This document shows positions 15,409 through 24,870 of a stretch of DNA of 64,000 nucleotides, in pieces. The first letter of the stretch is position 1, and every line of letters starts with the position of its first letter. Position numbers and translations under genes: made by a program. The notes under the pieces were generated by a model that saw nothing but the letters and a program-made list of their open reading frames with translations, was not told where the DNA came from and did not search any database. The DNA is from Poriferisocius sp965200775 (GTDB taxonomy: Bacteria > Actinomycetota > Acidimicrobiia > Acidimicrobiales > Bin134), in contig OZ241383.1 of NCBI GenBank assembly GCA_965200775.1, positions 1,054,001-1,118,000 on the forward strand. Direction: 5' to 3'.

Positions 15409-18400
15409 ATGAGGAACCGGCCGCAGACATCCGGTCTTCCCCAACCCCAGGGGTTGTACGACCCCCGCAACGAGCACGACAGCTGCGGGGTCGGGTTCCT
15501 GGTTGACCTGAAGGGCCGGGCCCGCCACGAGATCGTGTCCACCGGCTACGGCGCGCTGTGCAGCCTCCAGCACAGGGGGGCCCTCGGCGCCGAGGTGAAT
15601 ACCGGCGACGGTGCCGGCCTGCTCATCCAGGTGCCCGACGACTTCTACCGCCAGGTGTGCGACTTCGATCTGCCCCCGGCCGGTGCCTACGCCACCGGGG
15701 TCGGCTTCTTGCCCTCCGATGGCGACGACGCCGCCCGAGCCCGCACCGCCATGGACGACATCGCTCGTCAGGAGGGGCTGGTCCCGATGGGCTGGCGGGA
15801 GGTCCCCACTTGCCCCGACGGTCTGGGAGCGCAGGCTCTGGCCACCATGCCGTCGTTCTGGCAGCCGTTCTACCGGGGCGACGGCCTGGAGGGCGATAGG
15901 CTGATGCGCCGGGCCTACATCGTGCGAAACCGCATCCGCCACGAGGTGGCCTACGAGACCGACGATCAGCCCGACGACGGGGCGCTGGGGTCGAAAACCC
16001 GCAAGCTGGCCCACGGATACCTGGCCAGCCTCTCCAACCGGACGATCGTGTTCAAGGGGATGCTCACCACCCCGCAGCTCGGCGAGTTCTACCCTGACCT
16101 GAGCGACACCCGGGTCACCAGCGCCCTGGCGATGATCCACTCCCGGTTCTCCACCAACACGTTTCCGTCGTGGCCTCTGGCCCACCCCTACCGGTTCATC
16201 GCCCACAACGGGGAGATCAACACCGTGCAGGGCAACCGCAACTGGATGCACGCTCGGGAGGCCCTGCTCGAATCGCCCCACCTGCCCGGCGACCTGAAGC
16301 GCCTATTCCCCATCTGCGCCGAGGGGGTCAGCGACACCGCCACCTTCGATCAGGTGCTCGAACTGCTGTACATGGGGGGCTATTCGCTACCCCAGGCCAT
16401 GCTCATGATGATCCCCGAGCCGTGGGAGAACCACGAGTCGATGTCCCCCGAGCTGCGGGCCTTCTACCGCTACCACGCCTCGCTGATGGAGCCATGGGAC
16501 GGCCCGGCCGACATCGTCTTCAGCGACGGCACCCTCATCGGCGCGGTGCTCGACCGCAACGGCCTCCGCCCGTCCCGCTACTGGGTGACCGATGACGACC
16601 TGGTGGTGCTGGCCTCCGAGGTTGGGGTCATCAACGTGGAGCCCGCTTCCGTTGTCGAGAAGGGACGCCTGCAGCCGGGGCGCATGTTCCTGATCGACAC
16701 CTCACAAGGTCGGATCATTCGCGACGAGGAGATCAAGCGGGAGCTGGCCTCGGCACACCCCTACCAGCAGTGGCTGGCCGACAACCAGGTGGACCTCGAC
16801 GACCTTGCCCCACGACCCCTGCCCGAACCCGAGGACACCCCTCTGGTGGTCCGCCAACAGATGTTCGGCTACACCCACGAGGAACTGAAGGTTCTTCTGG
16901 CGCCCATGGCCCGGGACGGCAAGGAAGCGCTGGGGTCGATGGGCACCGACACCCCCGTGGCCGTTCTGTCCAACCGCTCCCGCCTGCTGTACGACTACTT
17001 CCAGCAGTTGTTCGCCCAGGTCACCAACCCTCCACTGGATGCCATCCGAGAGGAGATCATCACCGCCACCTGCGGTTGGCTCGGCCCCGAGGGAAACCTG
17101 CTCGACCCCCAGCCGGAGTCGTGCCGCCAGATCTTCACCTCCCACCCGGTCATCACCAACCAGCAGCTCGCCAATCTGGTGGAGGTGGACGGACCGGGTG
17201 GGCACGACCACTGGCACACCGAGGTGGTGACCTGCCTCTACCCGGTAAGAGACGGTGGTCCGGGTTTGCGGGTCGCCATCCAGCGCATCCGCGATCAGGT
17301 GAGCACGGCCATCGAGGCGGGGAAGAACATCATCGTGTTGTCCGACCGGGGGGGCGGCCCCGACGATGCACCCATCCCGTCGCTGCTGGCCACCGCCGCT
17401 GTCCACCACCACCTGGTAAGGGAGAAGACCAGGACCCGGGTCGGGCTGGTGGTGGAAACCGGCGACGCCCGGGAAGTTCACCACATCTGCCTGCTGCTCG
17501 CCTACGGGGCCACCGCCATCAACCCCTACCTGGCGTTCGAGACGCTCGACCAGATGATCGACGAGGGGCTGTGCGGTTTCTCCCCCGACGACGACAGGGC
17601 CGCGGCCCACCGCAACTACATCAAGGCATGCGACAAGGGCGTGCTCAAGGTCATGTCCAAGATGGGGATCTCCACCGTGAAGTCCTACGTGGGGGCACAG
17701 ATATTCGAGGCCATCGGACTCGGACACCGAATTATCCAGGAGTGCTTCAGCGGCACGGTCAGCCGGCTCGGCGGCATCGGGTTCCCCCAGCTGGCCGAGG
17801 AGGTCCGGCTTCGCCACCGCATCGCCTTTCCCGACAACCCCGACGAGCGGGCCCACCGAACCCTGGAGGGGGGAGGCGAGTACCAGTGGCGGCGTGAAGG
17901 TGAGTATCACCTGTTCAACCCCGAGACCGTTTTCAAGCTCCAGCACGCCACCAAGGAGAAGCGCTACGACATCTTCAAGGAGTACACCGCCCGGGTCGAT
18001 TCCCAGTCGGAGCGTTTGGCCACCCTGCGGGGGCTGTTCCGTTTCCGCACCGGCGTTCGGGAGCCGGTACCCATCGACGAGGTGGAGCCCGTGGCCGACA
18101 TCGTGGCCCGGTTCTCCACCGGGGCAATGTCGTACGGATCGATCTCGGCCGAGGCCCACGAGACCCTGGCCATCGCCATGAACCGCATCGGCGGGAAGTC
18201 CAACACCGGCGAAGGGGGAGAGGACCCCCGCCGCTACATACCCGACGCCAACGGCGACCTGCGCCGCTCGGCCATCAAGCAGGCCGCTTCGGGACGGTTC
18301 GGGGTGACCAGCGAGTACCTGGTGAACAGCGACGACATCCAGATCAAGATGGCCCAGGGCGCCAAGCCCGGCGAGGGCGGCCAGCTTCCCGGTCACAAGG

Positions 18401-20028
18401 TGTGGCCGTGGATCGCAGAGGTCCGCTACTCCACCCCCGGTGTGGGCCTGATCTCACCACCGCCCCACCACGACATCTACTCCATTGAGGACCTGGCCCA
18501 GTTGATCCACGACCTCAAGAACGCCAACCCCGAGGCCCGCATCCACGTGAAGCTGGTATCGGAGCTTGGGGTGGGCACCGTGGCCGCCGGGGTGTCCAAG
18601 GCCCACGCTGACGTGGTGCTCATCTCCGGCCACGACGGGGGCACCGGGGCGTCACCGCTCACGTCGATCAAGCACGCCGGGACCCCGTGGGAGCTGGGGC
18701 TGGCTGAGACCCAGCAGACACTTTTGTTGAACCGATTGCGGGACCGCATCGTGGTGCAAACCGACGGCCAGCTCAAAACGGGCCGCGACGTGATGATCGC
18801 CGCCCTGCTGGGGGCCGAGGAATTCGGGTTCGCGTCCGCCCCGCTGGTGGTGATGGGGTGCGTGATGATGCGGGTGTGCCATCTCGACACCTGCCCGGTG
18901 GGTGTGGCCACCCAGGACCCGGAGCTGCGCAAGAAGTTCACCGGGGAGCCCGAGTTCGTCATCAACTTCATGGAGTTCATTGCCGAGGAAATGCGGGAGC
19001 TGCTGGCCGAACTGGGCTTTCGGAGCGTCGCCGAAGCGGTCGGGAGGGTGGAGTGCCTCGATGTGAGCGACGCCGTGGACCACTGGAAAGCGGCGGGCCT
19101 CGACCTGACCCCCATCCTCTACCAGCCCGAAATCGCCCCCGACGCCGACCGCCACTGCACCCAACCCCAGGATCACGGTCTCGACCGGGCACTCGACCAG
19201 CGCCTCATCGAGCTGTCGGCCCCGGCCCTCGACGACGGCCACCAGGTGGAGCTGGACCTGCCCATCAGCAACGTGAACCGAACCGTGGGCACGATGCTCG
19301 GCCACCAAGTCACCACCAAGTGGGGGGCCGAGGGGCTGCCCGACGACACCATCAGCATCAACTTCACCGGATCGGCGGGCAACAGTTTCGGGGCTTTCCT
19401 GCCCCGGGGCATCACCATGAAGCTGGCCGGCGACGCCAACGACTACGTGGGCAAGGGCCTGTCCGGGGGGCGCATCATCGTGGCCCCCCACCCCGACGCC
19501 CGCTTCGTGGCCGAGGAGAACGTGATCGCCGGCAACGTGATCGGCTACGGCGCCACCGGGGGGGAGCTGTTCCTGCGAGGGGTGGTGGGGGAGCGGTTCT
19601 GCGTCCGCAACTCCGGGGCTACCGCGGTGGTCGAGGGGGTGGGCGACCACGGGTGCGAGTACATGACCGGGGGTCGGGCCATGGTTCTCGGCCCCACCGG
19701 GCGAAACTTCGGGGCAGGCATGTCAGGGGGGATCGCCTACGTGTACGACCCCGACGGGGTATTCCCTCCCCAGGTAAACCCCGAGATGGTGGACCTCGAC
19801 AGGCTCGACGACGAAGACCGGGAGTGGCTGCGCCGCCGCATCACCCTGCACATGATGAACACCGGCTCCGAGGTGGCCGAGCGCATCCTGGCCAACTGGG
19901 CTTCCCAGGCCGACCAGTTCGTGAAGGTCATGCCCCAGGACTACAAGCGGGTGTTGAGCGCGGTGGCCGAAGCGGAACGCACCGGCGCCGACGCCGAAGC
20001 AGCCATCATGGCGGCCGCCCATGGGTGA
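15409..20028 (+). CDS. gltB: glutamate synthase (GOGAT) large subunit
   Basis: A 1539-residue alpha subunit making two glutamates from glutamine and 2-oxoglutarate in the cytosol. The domains run in the standard order. First is a class-II amidotransferase (after a short propeptide, catalytic Cys26 in DSCGVGF, with HRGALGAE following). Then come the central domain, the FMN synthase barrel (SYGSISAEAHETLA, then the GGKSNTGEGGEDP motif) and a 3Fe-4S site CX5CX4C (Cys1151, Cys1157, Cys1162). The gltB-type beta-helix (GYGATGGELFLRG, GGRAMVLGPTGRNFGAGMSGG) closes the protein. Length is typical for the bacterial NADPH enzyme. A Shine-Dalgarno AAGGA precedes the ATG. It overlaps gltD by 8 bp, so the subunits are cotranslated. 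Confidence 0.97.
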   Translation: MRNRPQTSGLPQPQGLYDPRNEHDSCGVGFLVDLKGRARHEIVSTGYGALCSLQHRGALGAEVNTGDGAGLLIQVPDDFYRQVCDFDLPPAGAYATGVGFLPSDGDDAARARTAMDDIARQEGLVPMGWREVPTCPDGLGAQALATMPSFWQPFYRGDGLEGDRLMRRAYIVRNRIRHEVAYETDDQPDDGALGSKTRKLAHGYLASLSNRTIVFKGMLTTPQLGEFYPDLSDTRVTSALAMIHSRFSTNTFPSWPLAHPYRFIAHNGEINTVQGNRNWMHAREALLESPHLPGDLKRLFPICAEGVSDTATFDQVLELLYMGGYSLPQAMLMMIPEPWENHESMSPELRAFYRYHASLMEPWDGPADIVFSDGTLIGAVLDRNGLRPSRYWVTDDDLVVLASEVGVINVEPASVVEKGRLQPGRMFLIDTSQGRIIRDEEIKRELASAHPYQQWLADNQVDLDDLAPRPLPEPEDTPLVVRQQMFGYTHEELKVLLAPMARDGKEALGSMGTDTPVAVLSNRSRLLYDYFQQLFAQVTNPPLDAIREEIITATCGWLGPEGNLLDPQPESCRQIFTSHPVITNQQLANLVEVDGPGGHDHWHTEVVTCLYPVRDGGPGLRVAIQRIRDQVSTAIEAGKNIIVLSDRGGGPDDAPIPSLLATAAVHHHLVREKTRTRVGLVVETGDAREVHHICLLLAYGATAINPYLAFETLDQMIDEGLCGFSPDDDRAAAHRNYIKACDKGVLKVMSKMGISTVKSYVGAQIFEAIGLGHRIIQECFSGTVSRLGGIGFPQLAEEVRLRHRIAFPDNPDERAHRTLEGGGEYQWRREGEYHLFNPETVFKLQHATKEKRYDIFKEYTARVDSQSERLATLRGLFRFRTGVREPVPIDEVEPVADIVARFSTGAMSYGSISAEAHETLAIAMNRIGGKSNTGEGGEDPRRYIPDANGDLRRSAIKQAASGRFGVTSEYLVNSDDIQIKMAQGAKPGEGGQLPGHKVWPWIAEVRYSTPGVGLISPPPHHDIYSIEDLAQLIHDLKNANPEARIHVKLVSELGVGTVAAGVSKAHADVVLISGHDGGTGASPLTSIKHAGTPWELGLAETQQTLLLNRLRDRIVVQTDGQLKTGRDVMIAALLGAEEFGFASAPLVVMGCVMMRVCHLDTCPVGVATQDPELRKKFTGEPEFVINFMEFIAEEMRELLAELGFRSVAEAVGRVECLDVSDAVDHWKAAGLDLTPILYQPEIAPDADRHCTQPQDHGLDRALDQRLIELSAPALDDGHQVELDLPISNVNRTVGTMLGHQVTTKWGAEGLPDDTISINFTGSAGNSFGAFLPRGITMKLAGDANDYVGKGLSGGRIIVAPHPDARFVAEENVIAGNVIGYGATGGELFLRGVVGERFCVRNSGATAVVEGVGDHGCEYMTGGRAMVLGPTGRNFGAGMSGGIAYVYDPDGVFPPQVNPEMVDLDRLDDEDREWLRRRITLHMMNTGSEVAERILANWASQADQFVKVMPQDYKRVLSAVAEAERTGADAEAAIMAAAHG

Positions 20029-21481
20029 TATCCGGGGGTTCCTGAAGCACGACCGAGAGCTGCCCACCCGCCGGGCCGTGCCGGTGCGGATCAAGGACTG
20101 GCAAGAGGTGTACCAAGACTTCGACCCGGCCTCGGTGCGGGTTCAGGCGTCGCGCTGCATGGACTGCGGCATCCCGTTCTGCAACAACGGCTGCCCGCTG
20201 GGCAACCTGATCCCGGATTGGAACGACCTGGTCCATCAAGACCATTGGCGCAAGGCCATCGACCGCCTGCACGCCACCAACAACTTCCCCGAGTTCACCG
20301 GGCGGTTGTGCCCCGCACCGTGCGAGGCAGCCTGCGTGCTGGGCATCAACGAGGATCCGGTCACCATCAAGCAGATCGAGGTGGAGATCGTCGACCGGGC
20401 CTGGGAGGAAGGGTGGATCACCCCGGTTGTGTGCGACGACCGCACCGGCCGTTCGGTGGCCGTGGTGGGTTCGGGCCCTGCCGGGCTGGCCGCTGCCCAG
20501 CAGCTCACACGGGCGGGCCACGACGTGGTGGTGTACGAGCGGGCCGATCGCATTGGCGGTCTCCTGCGATACGGCATCCCCGAGTTCAAGATGGAAAAGC
20601 GCCATCTCGACCGCCGTTTGGAACAGATGGAAGCCGAGGGCACCGTGTTCGAGGCGGGGGTGAACGTCGGGGTGGACATCAGCGGGGCCGAGCTTCGGGA
20701 GCGGTACGACGCGGTGGTTCTCGCCGGTGGTGCCACCCAGTGGCGCGATCTGCCCATCCCCGGCCGGGAGCTTGACGGCATCTATCAGGCCATGGAGTAC
20801 CTACCCCCCGCGAACCGGGTGCAGGAGGGCGACATGGCCAAGCATCCCTTCTCGGCAGAGGGCAAGAACGTGATCATCATCGGTGGGGGCGACACCGGGG
20901 CCGACTGCCTGGGAACCGCTCACCGCCACGGGGCTGTGTCCATCCACCAGTTCGAGATCATGCCCCGGCCCCCCGACGAGCGGGCCGATTCCACGCCCTG
21001 GCCCACGTGGCCGCTCATGTACCGGTCGTCGTCGGCCCACGAGGAGGGCGGCACTCAGGTTTATGCCATCAACACTTTGGAGTTCGTCGGCTCGCAAGGG
21101 CGGGTGGAGTCGCTGCGGACGGTGGATGTCCGCCAGTCGTTCGAGGGCGGAAGGATGAGCTTCGAGCCGATCGAGGGATCCGAACGGGACTTCCCCGCAG
21201 ATCTGGTGCTGCTGGCGATGGGGTTCACCGGCCCGGAAACCGGAGGATTGCTCGACGAGCTGGGGGTTGAGCTCACCAATCGGGGGAACGTGGCCCGAGA
21301 TGGCAACTGGATGAGTACGGTTCCGGGTGTGTTCGTGGCCGGGGACATGGGGCGAGGCCAGAGCCTTATCGTGTGGGCCATTGCCGAGGGTCGGGCGTGC
21401 GCTGCCGCGGTGGACCACTATCTGACCGGCGACACGCTCCTGCCCGCTCCGCTGCCTCCCACCGCCGAACAGCTCCGGTAG
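20021..21481 (+). CDS. gltD: glutamate synthase small subunit
   Basis: A 486-residue NADPH-oxidising beta subunit that passes electrons to GltB. The N-terminal domain carries two Cys clusters: Cys46, 49, 54 and 58, and Cys97, 101 and 105, for two 4Fe-4S centres. The FAD Rossmann motif VAVVGSGPAGLAAA lies at about 147-160 and the NADPH site VIIIGGGDTGADCLG in the middle. The closing motif GDMGRGQSLIVWAIAEGR is the usual FAD-contact end. The start codon lies inside the last codons of gltB. It is convergent with the hydrolase gene 27 bp downstream. No clear terminator is seen, only a weak CCCCAA/TTGGGG pairing across the junction. Confidence 0.97.
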   Translation: MGDIRGFLKHDRELPTRRAVPVRIKDWQEVYQDFDPASVRVQASRCMDCGIPFCNNGCPLGNLIPDWNDLVHQDHWRKAIDRLHATNNFPEFTGRLCPAPCEAACVLGINEDPVTIKQIEVEIVDRAWEEGWITPVVCDDRTGRSVAVVGSGPAGLAAAQQLTRAGHDVVVYERADRIGGLLRYGIPEFKMEKRHLDRRLEQMEAEGTVFEAGVNVGVDISGAELRERYDAVVLAGGATQWRDLPIPGRELDGIYQAMEYLPPANRVQEGDMAKHPFSAEGKNVIIIGGGDTGADCLGTAHRHGAVSIHQFEIMPRPPDERADSTPWPTWPLMYRSSSAHEEGGTQVYAINTLEFVGSQGRVESLRTVDVRQSFEGGRMSFEPIEGSERDFPADLVLLAMGFTGPETGGLLDELGVELTNRGNVARDGNWMSTVPGVFVAGDMGRGQSLIVWAIAEGRACAAAVDHYLTGDTLLPAPLPPTAEQLR

Positions 21482-21508
21482 GAAACCCCAATCTCGGGGC
21501 CGGCGGTC

Positions 21509-22198
21509 TCAGTTGGGGAACGGCTGGGCGTCGAGAAAATCCAGTGTGGCGTCGATGAAGGCGAACGACTTGGGAGTGGCGAAGTGGTCCACGCCCCTAA
21601 GCGTGACCAGGCGGGCATCGGGTAGTGCCTCCACCAGGCGGTCGCCGGGAGCAGCGAAGTCACGGTCTCCGAGCACCACCAGCACGGGAACGGCCACGTT
21701 GGACAGGCAGTCGGTGTCGAAGGGACGGCGGCTTCGTAGCAGGGCGGCCAGGGCCTCCCTGTCGGCTTCGGGGTCGTCGGCCAGGGTTGAGAAGTGCAGG
21801 GCTTCGGGGTTCTCCGGGTCGGGATCCCCGGTCACGGCGTCCACGACCATCCGAGAGTGGGCTTCGTCTCGCTCGAACAGGTTCCGGCCCACCCCGGCCA
21901 CCACCAGCTTGTGGAATCGCTCCGGCATCCGGGAGGCAATCGACAAGAGCGTGTAGGCACCCAGCGAGAAACCGATGGCGTCGATTGGCTCTTGAGGGAA
22001 ATGGTCGATCACGTGCTGTTCGAGGCCGGCGTACTCCTCGGGACAGTGCGGCTTGGGAGCGGCGCCGTGGCCCAACAGGTCAACGCCGATCACCTCTCGC
22101 CCGGCGTCGGCCAGCAGGTCGAACCAGGCATTGTCGCCCCAGGTTCGCTGGGCCGACCCGGCCAGACCGTGCAACAGCGCCACCGCCGGTGATCCCAT
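21509..22198 (-). CDS. alpha/beta hydrolase
   Basis: A 229-residue alpha/beta hydrolase. The ATG at 22198 puts the first strand (SPAVALLHGLAGSA) at the N-terminus; a -10 box TAGTCT lies 7 nt upstream. The nucleophile is Ser in GFSLGAY, the acid is Asp in LGDRDFAAP and the base is His in GVDHFATP. The oxyanion motif is HGLAGS. The protein is small, with a minimal cap domain, and cytosolic. The substrate is unknown; related proteins are annotated as esterases or lactone hydrolases. The long intergenic region upstream separates it from the HNH gene on the same strand. Confidence 0.8.
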   Translation of the reverse strand: MGSPAVALLHGLAGSAQRTWGDNAWFDLLADAGREVIGVDLLGHGAAPKPHCPEEYAGLEQHVIDHFPQEPIDAIGFSLGAYTLLSIASRMPERFHKLVVAGVGRNLFERDEAHSRMVVDAVTGDPDPENPEALHFSTLADDPEADREALAALLRSRRPFDTDCLSNVAVPVLVVLGDRDFAAPGDRLVEALPDARLVTLRGVDHFATPKSFAFIDATLDFLDAQPFPN

Positions 22199-22205
22199 GG
22201 TGCTC

Positions 22206-22211
22206 AGACTA
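22206..22211 (-). promoter_or_regulatory. -10 box (TAGTCT) for a leaderless hydrolase mRNA
   Basis: TAGTCT, then exactly 7 nt (GAGCACC), then ATG at 22198 on the minus strand, without a Shine-Dalgarno sequence. Confidence 0.5.
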
Positions 22212-22653
22212 GCGGTGTCGGGAAAAGGCAATGTGACTGGAAAGGTGTACTGGAAAGCAAGGAGGCCCCGAGTAGCCTCCCGGCCGAAACCGGTCGACTT
22301 CTCGGGGCCGTCCCGTTCGGATCCAGACCCCCCAGAGGCTTTCAAACCCCCGGTTGGAGGCTGTTACACCCCCCGGAATCCGGTTCCTCCCTTCCAGTTC
22401 CTCACGGCACCTTGTCCCTTTCCCGACCCTCTGATTTCGGTGGTGCCACCGACTCCTTCGGACCGTTCCAGCGACCCGGCGGACTCCGCTTGGCTCTGGT
22501 TGGTGGCCCTACCATAGCGCGGCGAAAAGCCCCGTCAAGGGGAAAAAATAAATCCACAGGGTTTTCCACCGACCTGAATGGAAATCCCCAGGATATGGCC
22601 CATTAGTCACAGCCAAACAGCCCCATCACGTACCCCACCCGGGCAGGTCCTGC
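22212..22653. other. intergenic region without a recognised gene
   Basis: A 442-bp gap between the HNH gene end and the next minus-strand promoter. It holds an inverted-repeat cluster (22264-22309) and an A-rich patch at 22543-22553 next to two DnaA-box-like 9-mers. Short open frames here have no initiation signal and no recognisable protein pattern. No tRNA-like fold was seen. Confidence 0.6.
22264..22309. repeat. 9-bp inverted repeat with internal hairpin
   Basis: GGCCCCGAG (22264-22272) pairs perfectly with CTCGGGGCC (22301-22309). The loop contains a second stem CCGG-ccgaaa-CCGG (22280-22293) and a GTCGAC palindrome. GGAGGC/GCCTCC (22261-22266, 22275-22280) offers a competing 6-bp stem. 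It could be a structured RNA or a bidirectional terminator without a U tract. Confidence 0.6.
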
Positions 22654-23922
22654 TCAAGGCTCGGGGCTGGGTCCTACGGGTGACGCCCTCTCACCGGTAG
22701 GCGATGCTCTCCGGTCCCGCCGGGGTGGTTCCAGTTGGTAGGTGCTGTTGGGGTGTTGGGTGGTGGTGTGGTTGTGTTGGTGGGTTTTGTTGTGGCATGT
22801 GGGGCACAGGAGTGCGAGGTTTGTGATGTCGGTGGGGCCGCCGTGTTCCCACCATTGGATGTGGTGGGCGTCACAAGCGGTGGCTCTGTGACCGCAGCCG
22901 GTGCAGTGTCTGTCCCGGGCGTATAGGGCGAGTTTTTGGGCTTGGGTTGCTGATCGTTGTTTGGTGCCTAGGTAGAGGGGCTGTCCGTCGGTGTCGAAGA
23001 TGATGGGTAGCGCTGCGGCGTCGCAGGCGATGCGCCGCAGGGTGTTGGTGTCGATGGGGGTGCCGTCGATCAGTCCTGCGTTTTGGAGCCTGTTGGTGAT
23101 GGCGTCGTAGTGAGCGGTGACGATCAGCGTCGTCGCCTGCGCCGCCGGCTCAAGCTCATCATCGGACGAGCCGGGCTTGCCGGGCTTTTGGGTGATCAAC
23201 GTTACGAGGGCGTCGGCTGTGCGTTGGTTGTGGGTGCGATCGTTGCCAGATTTGGTGTCGTCTCGGAACATGCGATCACCCAGGTCGTCGAGGGCGGTTT
23301 TGACTCGCTCCCCGGCAACACGGTCCAGCTCGGCGTGCAAAACGATCATGTCGTTGTCGCCGTCGAACACTGATGCCCGGCGACGGCGGCGTTGCTGCTC
23401 GTGGCGGCTGAGACCATCTGCTGAGGCTCGTTGTTCCTCGAGGCGGGCGACGGTTTTTTTGAACCGGTCCAAGTCCTCTGTGATCGCCAAACCGATCAGC
23501 TCAAGTTCCTGCTCCTCGTCCATTGGCGCCCTCTGGTGGGATTCACCGACTACTTGGGCGTGGTCGATGGTGATCCACCCGTCCTTTGAAGCCTCCAACG
23601 TGTAGGGCAAGTCCTTGAGGATTGACGCGGTTTTGGCCTGACGGCGCGCCTTATGACGACCCACACCAAACTGACGACACAAATCCACAACAGCGTCCTC
23701 GCCTTCCAGATCGCCGAACCGGCCCAACAACACAGTGAGCAAACCGTCGAGCTTTCGACGAACCGAGTCGACTTGCAAGATCAGCTTCGCCACCTCAGCC
23801 GAATCCAACTCCATCGGATCAACATCAACCAGGCCCGACAGCCCAGCTTCTGCCGGTGCAACATCATGCTGCTTGGTGACATGACTATTGGTGTTGTCCC
23901 TGGTGAGAAGCCCTAAATCCAT
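22654..23922 (-). CDS. DUF222/HNH endonuclease-domain protein (13E12 family)
   Basis: A 422-residue protein with an N-terminal DUF222 helical region and a C-terminal HNH nuclease motif. The motif is CTGCGHRATACDAHHIQWWEHGG, read here as CxxC followed by DAHHI and then CPTCHNKTH. This is the family called 13E12 repeats in mycobacteria, which occurs in many copies in actinobacterial genomes; its function is unsettled. The ATG at 23922 is set by TAGACT 7 nt upstream. The 3' end is His/Thr/Asn-rich and the coding sequence and upstream DNA are more AT-rich than the neighbours, consistent with acquisition. No terminal repeats mark a mobile element. Confidence 0.88.
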   Translation of the reverse strand: MDLGLLTRDNTNSHVTKQHDVAPAEAGLSGLVDVDPMELDSAEVAKLILQVDSVRRKLDGLLTVLLGRFGDLEGEDAVVDLCRQFGVGRHKARRQAKTASILKDLPYTLEASKDGWITIDHAQVVGESHQRAPMDEEQELELIGLAITEDLDRFKKTVARLEEQRASADGLSRHEQQRRRRRASVFDGDNDMIVLHAELDRVAGERVKTALDDLGDRMFRDDTKSGNDRTHNQRTADALVTLITQKPGKPGSSDDELEPAAQATTLIVTAHYDAITNRLQNAGLIDGTPIDTNTLRRIACDAAALPIIFDTDGQPLYLGTKQRSATQAQKLALYARDRHCTGCGHRATACDAHHIQWWEHGGPTDITNLALLCPTCHNKTHQHNHTTTQHPNSTYQLEPPRRDRRASPTGERASPVGPSPEP

Positions 23923-23929
23923 GCCATGT

Positions 23930-23935
23930 AGTCTA
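23930..23935 (-). promoter_or_regulatory. -10 box (TAGACT) for the leaderless HNH gene
   Basis: TAGACT, 7 nt, then ATG at 23922 on the minus strand. TTGATC 16 bp upstream of the box is a plausible -35 hexamer. Confidence 0.55.
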
Positions 23936-24107
23936 CCGGCCACAATGACAAGATCAACCGAATAATGCGGTACAGACCAGAAAAATACTAGGACATATCT
24001 AAAACTTTCGACCTTTACCTCAATATCCGGAACCGTCACCCTGTGGGACCATCCATACAACGCAAATCCCGAGTTCGCCCGAGGGGTTCAACACACCTCC
24101 GGCATCC

Positions 24108-24863
24108 CTAACTCCATTGGCCGCGGTCGGTGAGCACCTGGCGCAGGACGGTGGGGCGGTCGGTCATGATGCCGTCCACCCCCAGATCCAGGAGCTGGTG
24201 CATCTCATCGGGGTCGTCCACCGTCCAAACGTGAACGGCCAGTCCCTGGGAGTGAGCGGTTTCGACGAAACGCCCGTGGGTAATGGGTACTCCCTTGATC
24301 GACTGGGGGACCTGGGCGCAGGCGCCGCCCTTGACCCTCACCGGTACCCCGGTGGACGCGGCTTGAAGTTGGCCGACCTCCTTGGGGCTGAGGCCGGTAC
24401 ACAGCTTGGGTCCGCCCAACCTGCGGGCCGCGGCCAGCCTGCGCCCGGAGAACGAGCCGACGCACACCCTCTCAATGGCTCCGGTCCGCCACAGGGTGCC
24501 TATCAGCGGCGCTGTGGCCTGGTCGTGCTTTGGGTCCACGGCGATCCTGACCTCGGGCCAGGCCTCCAACAGCTCCTCGAATCGGGGGATGGCCTGCCCG
24601 CCGCCCACCCTCACCGTGTCCAGGTCGGCCCAGTTCAGCTCGGCGATGGACTCGGGCCGCCCGCTGAGCCGCTGCAGCCCCTCGTCGTGAAACGCCACCA
24701 GCACCCCGTCACGGGTGACGTGGACGTCGGTCTCGATATAGCGATAACCCAGGTCGATGGCGGCGGCGAACGCTGCCATGGTGTTCTCCGGCTGTTCAGC
24801 CGCCCCGCCCCGGTGAGCGATGGGAATCGGACCATCGTGATCCAGGTAAGGCCAAGGCGACAC
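24108..24863 (-). CDS. glycerophosphodiester phosphodiesterase
   Basis: A 251-residue GDPD-family TIM barrel. The hallmark residues are His17-Arg18 (IAHRGG), Glu in QPENT, the Glu-x-Asp pair of YIETDVHVTRDG and the His of AFHDEGL. It hydrolyses glycerophosphodiesters to glycerol-3-phosphate plus an alcohol. There is no signal peptide, so it is probably cytosolic. The GTG at 24863 is chosen because TAGCAT lies exactly 7 nt upstream and the barrel begins 12 residues later; the open frame extends beyond. It is divergent from the SirB1-like gene with a 38-bp gap. A second GDPD gene lies at 59.1-59.9 kb. Confidence 0.88.
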   Translation of the reverse strand: MSPWPYLDHDGPIPIAHRGGAAEQPENTMAAFAAAIDLGYRYIETDVHVTRDGVLVAFHDEGLQRLSGRPESIAELNWADLDTVRVGGGQAIPRFEELLEAWPEVRIAVDPKHDQATAPLIGTLWRTGAIERVCVGSFSGRRLAAARRLGGPKLCTGLSPKEVGQLQAASTGVPVRVKGGACAQVPQSIKGVPITHGRFVETAHSQGLAVHVWTVDDPDEMHQLLDLGVDGIMTDRPTVLRQVLTDRGQWS

Positions 24864-24870
24864 CGCCGCG

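Noticed and set aside
16702..18396. Long open frame (564 codons) on the minus strand inside gltB
   Set aside because: It is the antisense of a clearly conserved gene; high-GC coding DNA produces such frames. No family pattern and no start signals.
22521..22553. Rho-independent terminator (CCCC-GTCAA-GGGG followed by A run)
   Set aside because: The stem is only 4 bp and the A run is on the wrong side for the minus-strand gene; on the plus strand no T run follows.
22412..22606. 64-codon plus-strand open frame in the intergenic region
   Set aside because: No ribosome site, no -10 box at a useful distance and unremarkable sequence.
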